NCBI GenBank assembly: GCA_030584065.1
Contig: CP129489.1
Location: 1,698,640 to 1,762,639 of the forward strand
From: Flavobacteriales bacterium
GTDB taxonomy: Bacteria > Bacteroidota > Bacteroidia > Flavobacteriales_F > PHOS-HE28
Direction: 5' to 3'
Length of the DNA: 64,000 bases
Shown here: positions 41,795-49,351 of the stretch, piece after piece
Layout: every line of letters starts with the position of its first letter
Position numbering within the stretch: the stretch's first letter is position 1
Notes under the pieces: generated by a model
The model's input: only the letters and a program-made list of their open reading frames with translations
Told to the model about the DNA's origin: nothing
Database searches by the model: none
Program-made: the position numbers and the translations under genes

Positions 41795-42817
41795 ATGGAA
41801 CTCTACCTCGACAGCGCCGACATCAAGGAGATCGACGAAGCCTTCAAGCTCGGCTTCCTCACCGGCCTCACCACCACGCCCACCTTCATGCACCGGGGCG
41901 GGGTCACGAACATCGACAAGATGATCCTCGACCTCGCCAAGAAGGTCCCCATCCTGCAGGTGGAGGCCTTGGGCGAGACCGCCGAGGAAGTGGTGAAGGA
42001 GGCCAAGCGCCAGCTGAAGATGGGCCTGAAGAAGGAGACCACCGTCTTCAAGATCCCCGTGAGCCTGGAGGGCCTGCGCGCCTGCAAGATGCTGCGCAAC
42101 GAAGGCATCATGGTGAACGTGCACCTGGTGTACACCATCCAGCAGGCCTACATGGCCATGCAAGCCGGGGCCACCTACGTGTGCCCGCTCGTCGGCCGCC
42201 TGCAGGATCAAGGCCACGACGCCCTCGCCCTCGTGGAGCAGTGCGTGCGCGCCGTGAACTACTACGGCTACGACACCAAGATCATGTTCAGCAGCGTGCG
42301 CACCGTGGAGCATGTGCGCAATGCGGTGGAGCTCGGCGTGCACACCATCACCGTGCCCTGGAAGCTGATGAAGCAGCTCACCGACAACCACTTCACGGCC
42401 ATCGGCACCAAGCAGTTCTACGTGGATACGCGCCTGATCACCATGAAGGTGAAGGACGTGCTCTCGCGCAGCAACCCCATCGTGAAGGACAGCGCCACCG
42501 TGAGCGAGGCCCTGGTGGAGATGACCAAGCATGGCTTCGGTGCCGTGATGGTGGTTGACGGCAAGGGCAAGAACGTGGGTGTCTTCACCGATGGTGGCCT
42601 ACGTCGCGGCATCGAGAAGGAGGGCAACAAGTTCCTCGCGAAGAAGCTGAGCACGCTGAAGTTCAACGCGCCCTTCACCATCAGCCCGGAGGCCCTGCTC
42701 GACGAGGCCCAGAAGGCCTTCAAGGAGCACAAGGTGGACACGTTGAGCGTGAGCGAGAACGGCAAGCAGCTCGGCATGCTCGACATCCAGGACCTGATGA
42801 AGGCGATCGCGGGGTAG
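41795..42817 (+). CDS. Transaldolase/FSA-like aldolase fused to a KdsD-type CBS pair
   Basis: Residues 1-~213 of this 340-aa protein are a class I aldolase of the fructose-6-phosphate aldolase/small transaldolase type. Asp6 (MELYLDSADI) and the Schiff-base Lys86 (FKIPVSLEGL) are kept. Aligned by eye with E. coli FSA, Asn28 is Thr (GLTTTPT), Thr109 is His (VNVHLVY) and Tyr131 is Leu (CPLVGR). Residues ~218-340 are two CBS motifs, the first with GVFTDGGLRR, closely resembling the CBS tail of arabinose-5-phosphate isomerase KdsD. No SIS domain is present. It lies between kdsA and a KdsC-like phosphatase. It may make or sense a sugar phosphate for the KDO pathway; this is inference. Confidence 0.85.
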   Translation: MELYLDSADIKEIDEAFKLGFLTGLTTTPTFMHRGGVTNIDKMILDLAKKVPILQVEALGETAEEVVKEAKRQLKMGLKKETTVFKIPVSLEGLRACKMLRNEGIMVNVHLVYTIQQAYMAMQAGATYVCPLVGRLQDQGHDALALVEQCVRAVNYYGYDTKIMFSSVRTVEHVRNAVELGVHTITVPWKLMKQLTDNHFTAIGTKQFYVDTRLITMKVKDVLSRSNPIVKDSATVSEALVEMTKHGFGAVMVVDGKGKNVGVFTDGGLRRGIEKEGNKFLAKKLSTLKFNAPFTISPEALLDEAQKAFKEHKVDTLSVSENGKQLGMLDIQDLMKAIAG

Positions 42818-42841
42818 GCTGCGCTCCGGCCTGCGCGCGTG

Positions 42842-42914
42842 GCGTGTTGACAGCTTACGCGTTACGTGTTGCGGGTCGTCCATCCAACCCGCAACACGTA
42901 ACAAGCCAACACGC
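42842..42914. repeat. Long imperfect inverted repeat of heptad-like units
   Basis: GTTACGTGTTGCGGGT (42861-42876) pairs perfectly with its complement at 42887-42902 across a 10-base loop. Outside it GCGTGTTG (42842-42849) pairs with CAACACGC (42907-42914). Both arms are built from 7-base words (AACACGT, AACACGC, AACCCGC). It lies between the transaldolase-CBS and KdsC-like genes and may attenuate transcription or be a decayed heptad array. Confidence 0.85.
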
Positions 42915-42925
42915 AACGGATCCCT

Positions 42926-43603
42926 GTGAGCCTCCTCCTCCCCTTCACCACCCACGGTCTCCGCACCACTGCCCCGGAGCCTGAGCTCCTGCGCCGTTTG
43001 GCCCGCACCAAGGCCGTGCTCTTCGACTGGGACGGCGTGTTCAACGACGGCTTCAAGGATGCTGAGGGAGGAAGCCCCTTCAGCGAGGTGGGCAGCATGG
43101 GTGTGAATCTGCTGCGCTTCGCCCTTTGGCTGCGGGACGGTCACCTGCCCAAGGCCGCGGTGATCACCGGTCAGCACAACCCCTATGCGGAGCGCTTCGC
43201 CCAGCGCGAGCGGCTGCACGGCGTGTACATGGGCTTCACCAACAAGCCCGAGGCCTTCGATGCCTTTCTCGCGAAGCACGGACTGCAGGCCGATGAGGTG
43301 GCCTTCTTCTTCGACGATGTGCTCGACCTGCCCGTGGCTTCGCGCTGCTGCCTGCGGGTGATGATCGGCAGTCCCGTTACCGCCTGGCTCGTGGAGCAGG
43401 TCATCGCGCGTGGCGAGGTGGATATGGTCACCGCCAACAGCGGCGGCAGCAACGGGCTGCGCGAGGCCACCGATGCCGTGATGGCCTTGCTGGGTGTGGG
43501 CCGGGACGTGCTCGCGCACCGCGCCGGTTACACGGAGAACTATCAGCGCTACCTGGGCGAGCGCCAGGCGGTTGTGCCAGAGGTCGTGCGCAACGCGCGC
43601 TGA
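42926..43603 (+). CDS. KdsC-like HAD phosphatase
   Basis: This 225-aa HAD-superfamily protein has motif I D34WDGVFNDG, motif II VITGQHN, motif III Lys in NKPEAFDAF, and motif IV FDDVLDLP. This order and the lack of a cap domain match KDO-8-phosphate phosphatase (KdsC) and relatives such as the acylneuraminate phosphatases. KdsC is normally ~175 aa; here about 28 extra residues precede motif I and about 60 follow motif IV. The start is GTG at 42926. It lies downstream of kdsA and the transaldolase-CBS gene in the same direction. Specificity for KDO-8-phosphate is inferred from context. Confidence 0.82.
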   Translation: MSLLLPFTTHGLRTTAPEPELLRRLARTKAVLFDWDGVFNDGFKDAEGGSPFSEVGSMGVNLLRFALWLRDGHLPKAAVITGQHNPYAERFAQRERLHGVYMGFTNKPEAFDAFLAKHGLQADEVAFFFDDVLDLPVASRCCLRVMIGSPVTAWLVEQVIARGEVDMVTANSGGSNGLREATDAVMALLGVGRDVLAHRAGYTENYQRYLGERQAVVPEVVRNAR

Positions 43604-43615
43604 TCCGCCACCGCG

Positions 43616-44941
43616 ATGCCTTCAACGGCCACACTGCCCAATCTGCTCTGGGGCGCATTGGCCATCACAGGGCTCATGGGGGCTGCCATCTGGAATGGCT
43701 ATCCGCTCGTCTACTCCGACACCTCCTCCTACCTCGGCAGCGGCTTCACCTTGGACACGCTTGTCGACCGGCCGATCACCTACGGCCTTTTCCTGCGCAT
43801 CACCAGCCTGAATGGCCTTACACTTTGGATCTCGACGCTGGCGCAATGCGCGCTGCTCTGGTGGTGCCTTTCCCTCACGCTTGCCTGGGCGGGTATCACC
43901 AGGCTGCGGAACCGCGCCATCATCGTGCTGGCGCTCTGCACGCTGTCTGGCCTCCCATTCGTGAGCGGACAGCTCATGGCCGATGCCTTCACGCCCATGC
44001 TCATCCTGAGCCTTCTGCTGCTCATTGCGGGCGAGCCGCCACGCGGCCAGCGCTGGTTGTTGCATGGGGTCTTCGTGCTTGCCTTCGCCATGCACATGTC
44101 GCACGTGCCCCTCGCTCTCCTGCTCATCCCCGTCGCGATCCGCATCAGCAGGGCGGCAGGCACGGGCAGTCACGCCTGGCGGCGCGCGGGGTTGCTCGTG
44201 CCGCTGATGGCCGTCGCCCTCATCCCCATGGGGTCCAGCCTGGCCAAGAGCAAGCACGTCTTCTTCATGGCGCACATGGCCGAGGAAGGCATCCTGCAGC
44301 GCTACCTGGAGAAGCACTGCCCCGGTGAGGATCTCGTGATCTGCGGGGCCCCAAGCATGCCATCCAGCGCCGATGCCTTCCTGTGGGGGCCCGACAGCCC
44401 GCTGAATCGCTTCCCCAGCTGGAGCGCCGCAGAACCTGAATTCAAGGCCATCATCGCGGAGTCCCTGCGCGACCCGGAGCTTCTCTTGCTCCACGGCAAG
44501 GCTTGGCTCTCCGCAGGGTCGCGTCAGCTGTTGCGGTTCGACCCGGCGGATGGCATGGGACCCTTTGCAGACGGCACGCTCCTCCAGCAGCGGATCGAAG
44601 CGCACATCCCGGGTGATGCGGTGGCCTTCGCCCATTCCCGCCAGTCGGCCGGCCTGCTGACCCCACCGCATCTCGATTCCCTCAGCCGAGTCCAAGCCGG
44701 AATCATGGCCCTTTCGGCCGTGCTGCTGCTCGCGTACGCTTTCGTACGCCGGACGTGGCGCTCCAAGGGCTGTTCGGCGGCCCTGGTTCTGATCTCGGCT
44801 TATGTGCTGAACGCCTTCCTGAATGCAGGGCTTGTGATGGTGGCCGACCGATTCGCCGCCAAGCTTGCGTGGACCATCCCGCTCGCCGCCCTGCTCGTAG
44901 CGCAGAGCCTCTTGCGGGACCGTGTCAGCCCTTCATCCTGA
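43616..44941 (+). CDS. Polytopic membrane protein, GT-C-like
   Basis: This 441-aa protein has about nine hydrophobic helices: residues ~8-30, 68-92, 98-118, 122-140, 148-172 and 186-206, then three near the C-terminus (~360-435). A hydrophilic ~140-residue domain separates the last groups. The first extracytoplasmic loop contains YSDTSSYLGSGF and RPITYGLFLRI, resembling the donor-binding loop of GT-C (dolichol/undecaprenyl-phosphate-mannose type) glycosyltransferases. I cannot name a family. It starts 12 bases after the KdsC-like gene and may be part of the same envelope sugar operon. Confidence 0.7.
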   Translation: MPSTATLPNLLWGALAITGLMGAAIWNGYPLVYSDTSSYLGSGFTLDTLVDRPITYGLFLRITSLNGLTLWISTLAQCALLWWCLSLTLAWAGITRLRNRAIIVLALCTLSGLPFVSGQLMADAFTPMLILSLLLLIAGEPPRGQRWLLHGVFVLAFAMHMSHVPLALLLIPVAIRISRAAGTGSHAWRRAGLLVPLMAVALIPMGSSLAKSKHVFFMAHMAEEGILQRYLEKHCPGEDLVICGAPSMPSSADAFLWGPDSPLNRFPSWSAAEPEFKAIIAESLRDPELLLLHGKAWLSAGSRQLLRFDPADGMGPFADGTLLQQRIEAHIPGDAVAFAHSRQSAGLLTPPHLDSLSRVQAGIMALSAVLLLAYAFVRRTWRSKGCSAALVLISAYVLNAFLNAGLVMVADRFAAKLAWTIPLAALLVAQSLLRDRVSPSS

Positions 44942-45344
44942 CCCGTGCCACCTGCTCGCCGGGACCCACCCGCACCGAAGCCTGCTGGAAGGTCGGGGGT
45001 CCCATGGTGCCCAGGGCATCATTGCCGAAGCCGTAAGGCTCCCGCGGAATGCCCATCCAGTTCGTATCCAAGGTCCCGTTCGCATTCACATCATGGAACA
45101 CCTTGACGGCATGCGGGCCGTGAGGCAGGTCAGCGAATACCACGCGTTCCACCGCCCCTTTCACGGGCACGCGCATGGTGCGACAGCCCTTGTCGTTCGC
45201 GAACGAATCGGCCGAAGGGCAAACCGCCAGCATGAGGTATCCGCCGGCATCCGGTTTCGAGAGCACGACCTCCACGGTAACGCCTCCTTGAGCTGCGAGG
45301 TGCCCGGCGGAGGCCATCGCGATGACGGTTACCAAGCTCCTCAT
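44925..45344 (-). CDS. DUF2141 secreted protein
   Basis: This 139-aa protein has a signal peptide (residues ~1-19) and the DUF2141 signature DVNANGTLDTNWMGIPREPYGFGND. The family is periplasmic or extracellular, with a predicted beta-sandwich and a calcium-binding-like D-x-N-x-N-G motif; function unknown. It is last in the six-gene ATGA-linked operon. Its 3' end overlaps the convergent membrane protein gene by 17 bases. Confidence 0.88.
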   Translation of the reverse strand: MRSLVTVIAMASAGHLAAQGGVTVEVVLSKPDAGGYLMLAVCPSADSFANDKGCRTMRVPVKGAVERVVFADLPHGPHAVKVFHDVNANGTLDTNWMGIPREPYGFGNDALGTMGPPTFQQASVRVGPGEQVARVRMKG

Positions 45345-45931
45345 TGGAATCGTGCTGTTTCGGTCAGGGCATCGGCGAGGCGCCGCTCGAATTCGGACCG
45401 GCTTACCTCGAATGCTCCGAGGGATCGTGTGAAATCGTTGATGTACTGCGTATCAAAAAGCCTGAATCCGGCCTTCCTAAGGATTCCGGACAGGGAATGG
45501 AACGCCGCTTTGCCGGCATTGTTCACGCCGAACATGCTTTCCCCGAAGAAGGCCGCACCCAGCGCGACGCCATAGATGCCGCCCACGAGCGCTCCATCAC
45601 GCCAAGCCTCCACAGAATGCGCGTATCCCCTGCGATGCAGGTCCGAGTATGCCAGGACAAGGCGCTCGTCGATCCAGGTCGACTCCCGGTGCGCGCAGCC
45701 CCGCATGACCGCCTCGAACGACGTGTTCACGGTGATGCTGAATCGGCCGTTCCGCAGCTGACGCGCGGTTACGCGATCGGGCACAATGGCGCCAAGATCG
45801 AAGATGGCGCGAGGGTCCGGTCGGTGCCAATGCAGGTCGCCATCCTCTTGCACCATGGGGAAGGCCCCGATGGCATAGGCCCTCAGAAGCGTGGCGGCAT
45901 CAAGCGCTTGATGCCTGGCTGCCGTATTCAT
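45341..45931 (-). CDS. aat: Leucyl/phenylalanyl-tRNA-protein transferase
   Basis: This 196-aa enzyme adds Leu or Phe to proteins with N-terminal Arg or Lys, marking them for ClpAP. Family blocks are present: LLRAYAIGAFPM, WHRPDPRAIF, STWIDERLVLAYSDLHRRGYAHSVEAW, GIYGVALGAAFFGESMF, and the C-terminal GFRLFDTQYINDFTRSLGAFEVSR. It is linked on both sides by ATGA overlaps to the S8 protease and DUF2141 genes, an unusual setting. Confidence 0.95.
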   Translation of the reverse strand: MNTAARHQALDAATLLRAYAIGAFPMVQEDGDLHWHRPDPRAIFDLGAIVPDRVTARQLRNGRFSITVNTSFEAVMRGCAHRESTWIDERLVLAYSDLHRRGYAHSVEAWRDGALVGGIYGVALGAAFFGESMFGVNNAGKAAFHSLSGILRKAGFRLFDTQYINDFTRSLGAFEVSRSEFERRLADALTETARFQ

Positions 45932-47586
45932 GTCTTCATGACCCGCACGGTCATCGAGCCTTGGCCCAGCATGACTTGGACCAGGTAGGCACCGGAGCGC
46001 AGCGCATCCAGACCTTCCAGTCGGAGCTCACCCCCTTCGAAGCGTGCCTGGCGCTCCAGCGCAATGCGACCGGCCACATCCCGGAACTGTACGGATACCT
46101 GTCCCTCCCCTCCGGGCATGCGGACCACGAGGCGGTCATCGAACGGCACCGGATAGGCGAGCAGTTCATCGGCCTCCCGGTGACCGTCCATCCCGACCTG
46201 CATGAGCCAGGCGTGCGCCTGCAGGAAATCCGGTATGCCGTAGCCCATGCTGTCATTGGGCGTCCCGTAGAGGTGGGCGCTTCGCCTCACGGCGTCCATG
46301 ACTTCGTGCGCCGTTCGCTCCGGGTGCAGCTGCCACAGGCAGGCCACCAGGCCGGCCAGGATGGGAGCTGAGAAACTCGTTCCATTCAGCGGCGCTATGC
46401 TATCGCCCTGTGCCCGCAAGCCGATGGCGCCTGCGCCGAGCGCCATCACGTCCGGCTTCACGCGGCCATCGGCGCTGGGCCCGAAACCGCTGAACCCGGC
46501 GTGCATGCCCTGGTCGCCCACGGCACCCACGGCCAGGATATCCACGGCATCCGCAGGCGCGCTGATGCGGCGCCAAGGGCTCCATCCGTTGTTGCCCGCG
46601 CTCTGCACCGGTATCATGCCCTTCTCGGAGGCGATGCCGGCCGCGATGCTGATGCGCGTGGTGGCACCATCGAGGTCGGCGTAGGCATGGCTCTGAAGGC
46701 TGTCGTCGTAGGTGGTGTAGCCAAGCGAGGTGTTGAGCACGTCGCAGCCCAGGCTATCGAGCAACTCGGCACCCGCCACCCAGTTATCCTCCTCGATGAC
46801 CAGCTCGTATGCCACCTCCTCGGTACGCACCAGGGCATAGTCGGCCAAGGGGGCCGTGCCTTGAAGGAAACCCGGAAGGATGCCGGCCATGCAGGAAAGC
46901 ACGCTGCGCCCATGCCAATGATCCGCATAGACATCCCCGTCGTGAGCCACCAGGTCGCGCGCGAGCACGATGCCCTCCCGTGCTCGCAGACCATCGAACG
47001 CGGCAAGCGAATCGGTGCCTTCGAACCCGGAATCGAGCACGCCGATCAGCATGCCCTGCCCTTTCGCCTCCATGGCGTGCAGTTCATGGCCATTGAGCAT
47101 GCTGATCTGCGTCCACGATGCACCGTAGTCCTCGGGTTGCCCACCGCGCTGCACCATGGCAGGCGGCGCCTCCAGCGAGAACTTGTCGACAGGAGCGGGG
47201 ACCGGCGCAACGGCGCGCCGGGTGCTCCGGACCGTCTGCACGAAGGGCAGCGCCTCGATGGCCGCAAGGGCAAGCTCGTCCGTCGTGCGGATGGTAATGG
47301 CGTTGAACCACTTGCTGCGGTTGACGAGCTCCACATCGCCGGTGGCCAGCACGGCTCCGATGTAGGAGGGATCCACCGGAAGGTCAAGCTCATCGATGGC
47401 GATGCCTTGGGCCTGGCGCCGCGCGATGGAGCGGGGTGAAAGGAAGGCCTCGGGTTCAGCAATGGAGTACGGCGTGCCCTCCTTATCCGAGAATCGGACC
47501 CAATAGGAATCAGGGCCTGTCTGCGCAATCAGAGACGATGCGCTGAAGAGCATCAGGAAGCCTGCCGTATGACGCGCGCGTTTCAT
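45928..47586 (-). CDS. Secreted subtilisin-like S8 protease with T9SS type A domain
   Basis: This 552-aa protein has a signal peptide (residues ~1-21) and a ~120-residue propeptide-like region. The S8 catalytic triad is complete: Asp185 (VLDSGF), His225 (HWHGRSV) and Ser404 (NGTSFSAP), with the oxyanion Asn332 (AGNNG). The C-terminal ~75 residues (LAYPVPFDDRLVVRM ... SGAYLVQVMLG ... VRVMKT) are a T9SS sorting domain. It should be an extracellular or cell-surface protease. The start at 47586 overlaps the lipoprotein stop by ATGA. Confidence 0.93.
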   Translation of the reverse strand: MKRARHTAGFLMLFSASSLIAQTGPDSYWVRFSDKEGTPYSIAEPEAFLSPRSIARRQAQGIAIDELDLPVDPSYIGAVLATGDVELVNRSKWFNAITIRTTDELALAAIEALPFVQTVRSTRRAVAPVPAPVDKFSLEAPPAMVQRGGQPEDYGASWTQISMLNGHELHAMEAKGQGMLIGVLDSGFEGTDSLAAFDGLRAREGIVLARDLVAHDGDVYADHWHGRSVLSCMAGILPGFLQGTAPLADYALVRTEEVAYELVIEEDNWVAGAELLDSLGCDVLNTSLGYTTYDDSLQSHAYADLDGATTRISIAAGIASEKGMIPVQSAGNNGWSPWRRISAPADAVDILAVGAVGDQGMHAGFSGFGPSADGRVKPDVMALGAGAIGLRAQGDSIAPLNGTSFSAPILAGLVACLWQLHPERTAHEVMDAVRRSAHLYGTPNDSMGYGIPDFLQAHAWLMQVGMDGHREADELLAYPVPFDDRLVVRMPGGEGQVSVQFRDVAGRIALERQARFEGGELRLEGLDALRSGAYLVQVMLGQGSMTVRVMKT

Positions 47587-48248
47587 TCCGTTCCGAAGGC
47601 CACTGCTTCCATCTCGAGCCTCCATCCCTGCGTACCGGAGGATTGCGTGGTCGATTCGTGCCATATCTTCTGGACCAAGCCCACCCCCTTTGCATAGCGC
47701 TCCTCGAAATCGCGGCGCTCCACCACATTGGCGGGCACGGTGTTCCGCACGAGCACGGTCTGGGGGAACCCGAGCGAATCACCGGTCCACGGCAGCCCCA
47801 CGTTCCGGAACGCCACCTCCAGTCCCTCCGCGGCATTGAGCGAATTGATGTCCCAGCGCCGGCCATCACGCACGGGAAAGGACAGCTTCAGGCGGCGGAG
47901 ATTCTCCTCAGCCACCTCGGCCGCAACGGCGTTCATGGTGCTGGTCCACACATCGCGCACCACCCACTCGCCCGATCCATCGCGCACGACGCGGTGGATG
48001 CGCCAGGCCGGGCGGCCTGCGGGATCGGTGTAGGCCTCCACCACCTTTTCCCTCAACCGGTAGCTCACGCTGCCCGTCACACCGGCCGCCTCATCCTGCC
48101 AGGTGGAATCGACCTGGTACTCGATCCAGGAACCCACCTTGCGCGGGAAATAGTCGAAGCCCAGGTCCACCGGGGAGGCCTCTTCCTTGCCGCATCCTGT
48201 AGCCAGCAATGCCAGGAACAGCGCGATCGGGATCGGTGCTTTGCTCAT
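47583..48248 (-). CDS. Hypothetical lipoprotein
   Basis: This 221-aa protein has a lipoprotein signal peptide with lipobox LATGC (lipidated Cys19). The mature part has beta-strand-like segments (SWIEYQVDSTWQDE, RPAWRIHRVVRDGSGEWVVRD, DGRRWDINSLNA) common to small Bacteroidota lipoproteins without a named family. It lies between mnmA and the S8 protease, overlapping both by ATGA. Confidence 0.8.
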   Translation of the reverse strand: MSKAPIPIALFLALLATGCGKEEASPVDLGFDYFPRKVGSWIEYQVDSTWQDEAAGVTGSVSYRLREKVVEAYTDPAGRPAWRIHRVVRDGSGEWVVRDVWTSTMNAVAAEVAEENLRRLKLSFPVRDGRRWDINSLNAAEGLEVAFRNVGLPWTGDSLGFPQTVLVRNTVPANVVERRDFEERYAKGVGLVQKIWHESTTQSSGTQGWRLEMEAVAFGTE

Positions 48249-49351
48249 GCGATGGGTTGCGGGCGATCGATGAACCCTCCGCCGAGCACATCGTCCCCCA
48301 TGTAGAAGACGGCGCTCTGCCCGGGTGCGATGCCTGTGACGGGCGCATGGAAATCCGCATGGACCCGGTCGCCGTCCATGCGCAGCGTAGCCGGCGTGCC
48401 CTTGTCCTTGTACCGGATCTTCACCACGGCCTCCATCTCCCCCTCCAACGCGCTAACCTTCTGGAAGTTCGGCTGCCGCACCCACATGCTGGTCCGCTGC
48501 AGGTCGGCCTTCCGCCCCAGCACCACGGTATTCGTGTCGGGCCTGATGTCCGTGACGTAAAGCGGCTCGCCTGTGGCGATGCCCAGGCCCTTGCGCTGGC
48601 CGATGGTGAAGAAGGGGTAACCGTCGTGCTCGCCGAGCACCTCACCGCTCACGCTCACGAGCTTGCCGCCCGCCAGCTTGGCGGTCGCCTCAGGCTCCTT
48701 GCGCTTGAGGAAGCCACGGTAGTCGTTGTCCGGGATGAAGCAGATCTCGTAGCTCTCGCTTTTCTGCGCCAGTTCAGGGAATCCGCTTTCGAGGGCCATC
48801 TGCCGGATCTCGCTCTTGCGGAAGTGCCCGATGGGAAAGCGCGTGCGCGCGAGGTTCCTCTGCTCGAGCCCCCACAGCACATAGCTCTGGTCCTTGGTTT
48901 CATCGCGGCCCTTCGACACCACCCAGCGCCCGCTCTCCAGCTGCCTGGCTTGGGCGTAGTGCCCGGTGGCGATGAGTTCGCAGTCCATCATGTCGGCGCG
49001 CTTGAGCAGCGCCTCCCACTTGATGAAGGTATTGCAGAGCACGCATGGATTGGGCGTGCGCCCTGCCATGTACTCGCGCGTGAAGTTGCCGATGATCGCC
49101 CCGCCGAACTCCTCGCGGATGTCGATGATCATATGGTGGAAACCGCGGCTCACGGCCATATTGCGCGCATCGCTGATGCTGTCGAGGTCGCAGCAGCCGG
49201 TGATCCGCCTGCCACCGCTGGCATCCGCATAGTCCCAGGTCTTCATGGTGACGCCGATGACCTCGTAGCCCTGCTCATGCAGCATGAGCGCGGCCACGGA
49301 GCTGTCCACGCCACCGCTCATCGCTACCAGGATTCGCCCGTGCTTGCTCAT
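48245..49351 (-). CDS. mnmA: tRNA-specific 2-thiouridylase
   Basis: This 368-aa enzyme puts sulfur on U34 of tRNA-Lys, -Glu and -Gln. It has the PP-loop MSGGVDSSVA (residues 11-20), catalytic Cys103 in TPNPCVLCN, persulfide Cys204 in SESYEICFIPD, and the substrate-binding block GQRKGLGIATGEPLYV. Length is normal. It lies second in the six-gene operon, with ATGA overlaps at both ends. Confidence 0.97.
   Translation of the reverse strand: MSKHGRILVAMSGGVDSSVAALMLHEQGYEVIGVTMKTWDYADASGGRRITGCCDLDSISDARNMAVSRGFHHMIIDIREEFGGAIIGNFTREYMAGRTPNPCVLCNTFIKWEALLKRADMMDCELIATGHYAQARQLESGRWVVSKGRDETKDQSYVLWGLEQRNLARTRFPIGHFRKSEIRQMALESGFPELAQKSESYEICFIPDNDYRGFLKRKEPEATAKLAGGKLVSVSGEVLGEHDGYPFFTIGQRKGLGIATGEPLYVTDIRPDTNTVVLGRKADLQRTSMWVRQPNFQKVSALEGEMEAVVKIRYKDKGTPATLRMDGDRVHADFHAPVTGIAPGQSAVFYMGDDVLGGGFIDRPQPIA

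Noticed and set aside
40190..42532. 780-aa open frame on the minus strand across the exonuclease, FAH, kdsA and transaldolase-CBS genes
   Set aside because: His/Leu/Gly/Val-rich antisense reading spanning several well-supported genes; typical of high-GC DNA without stops.
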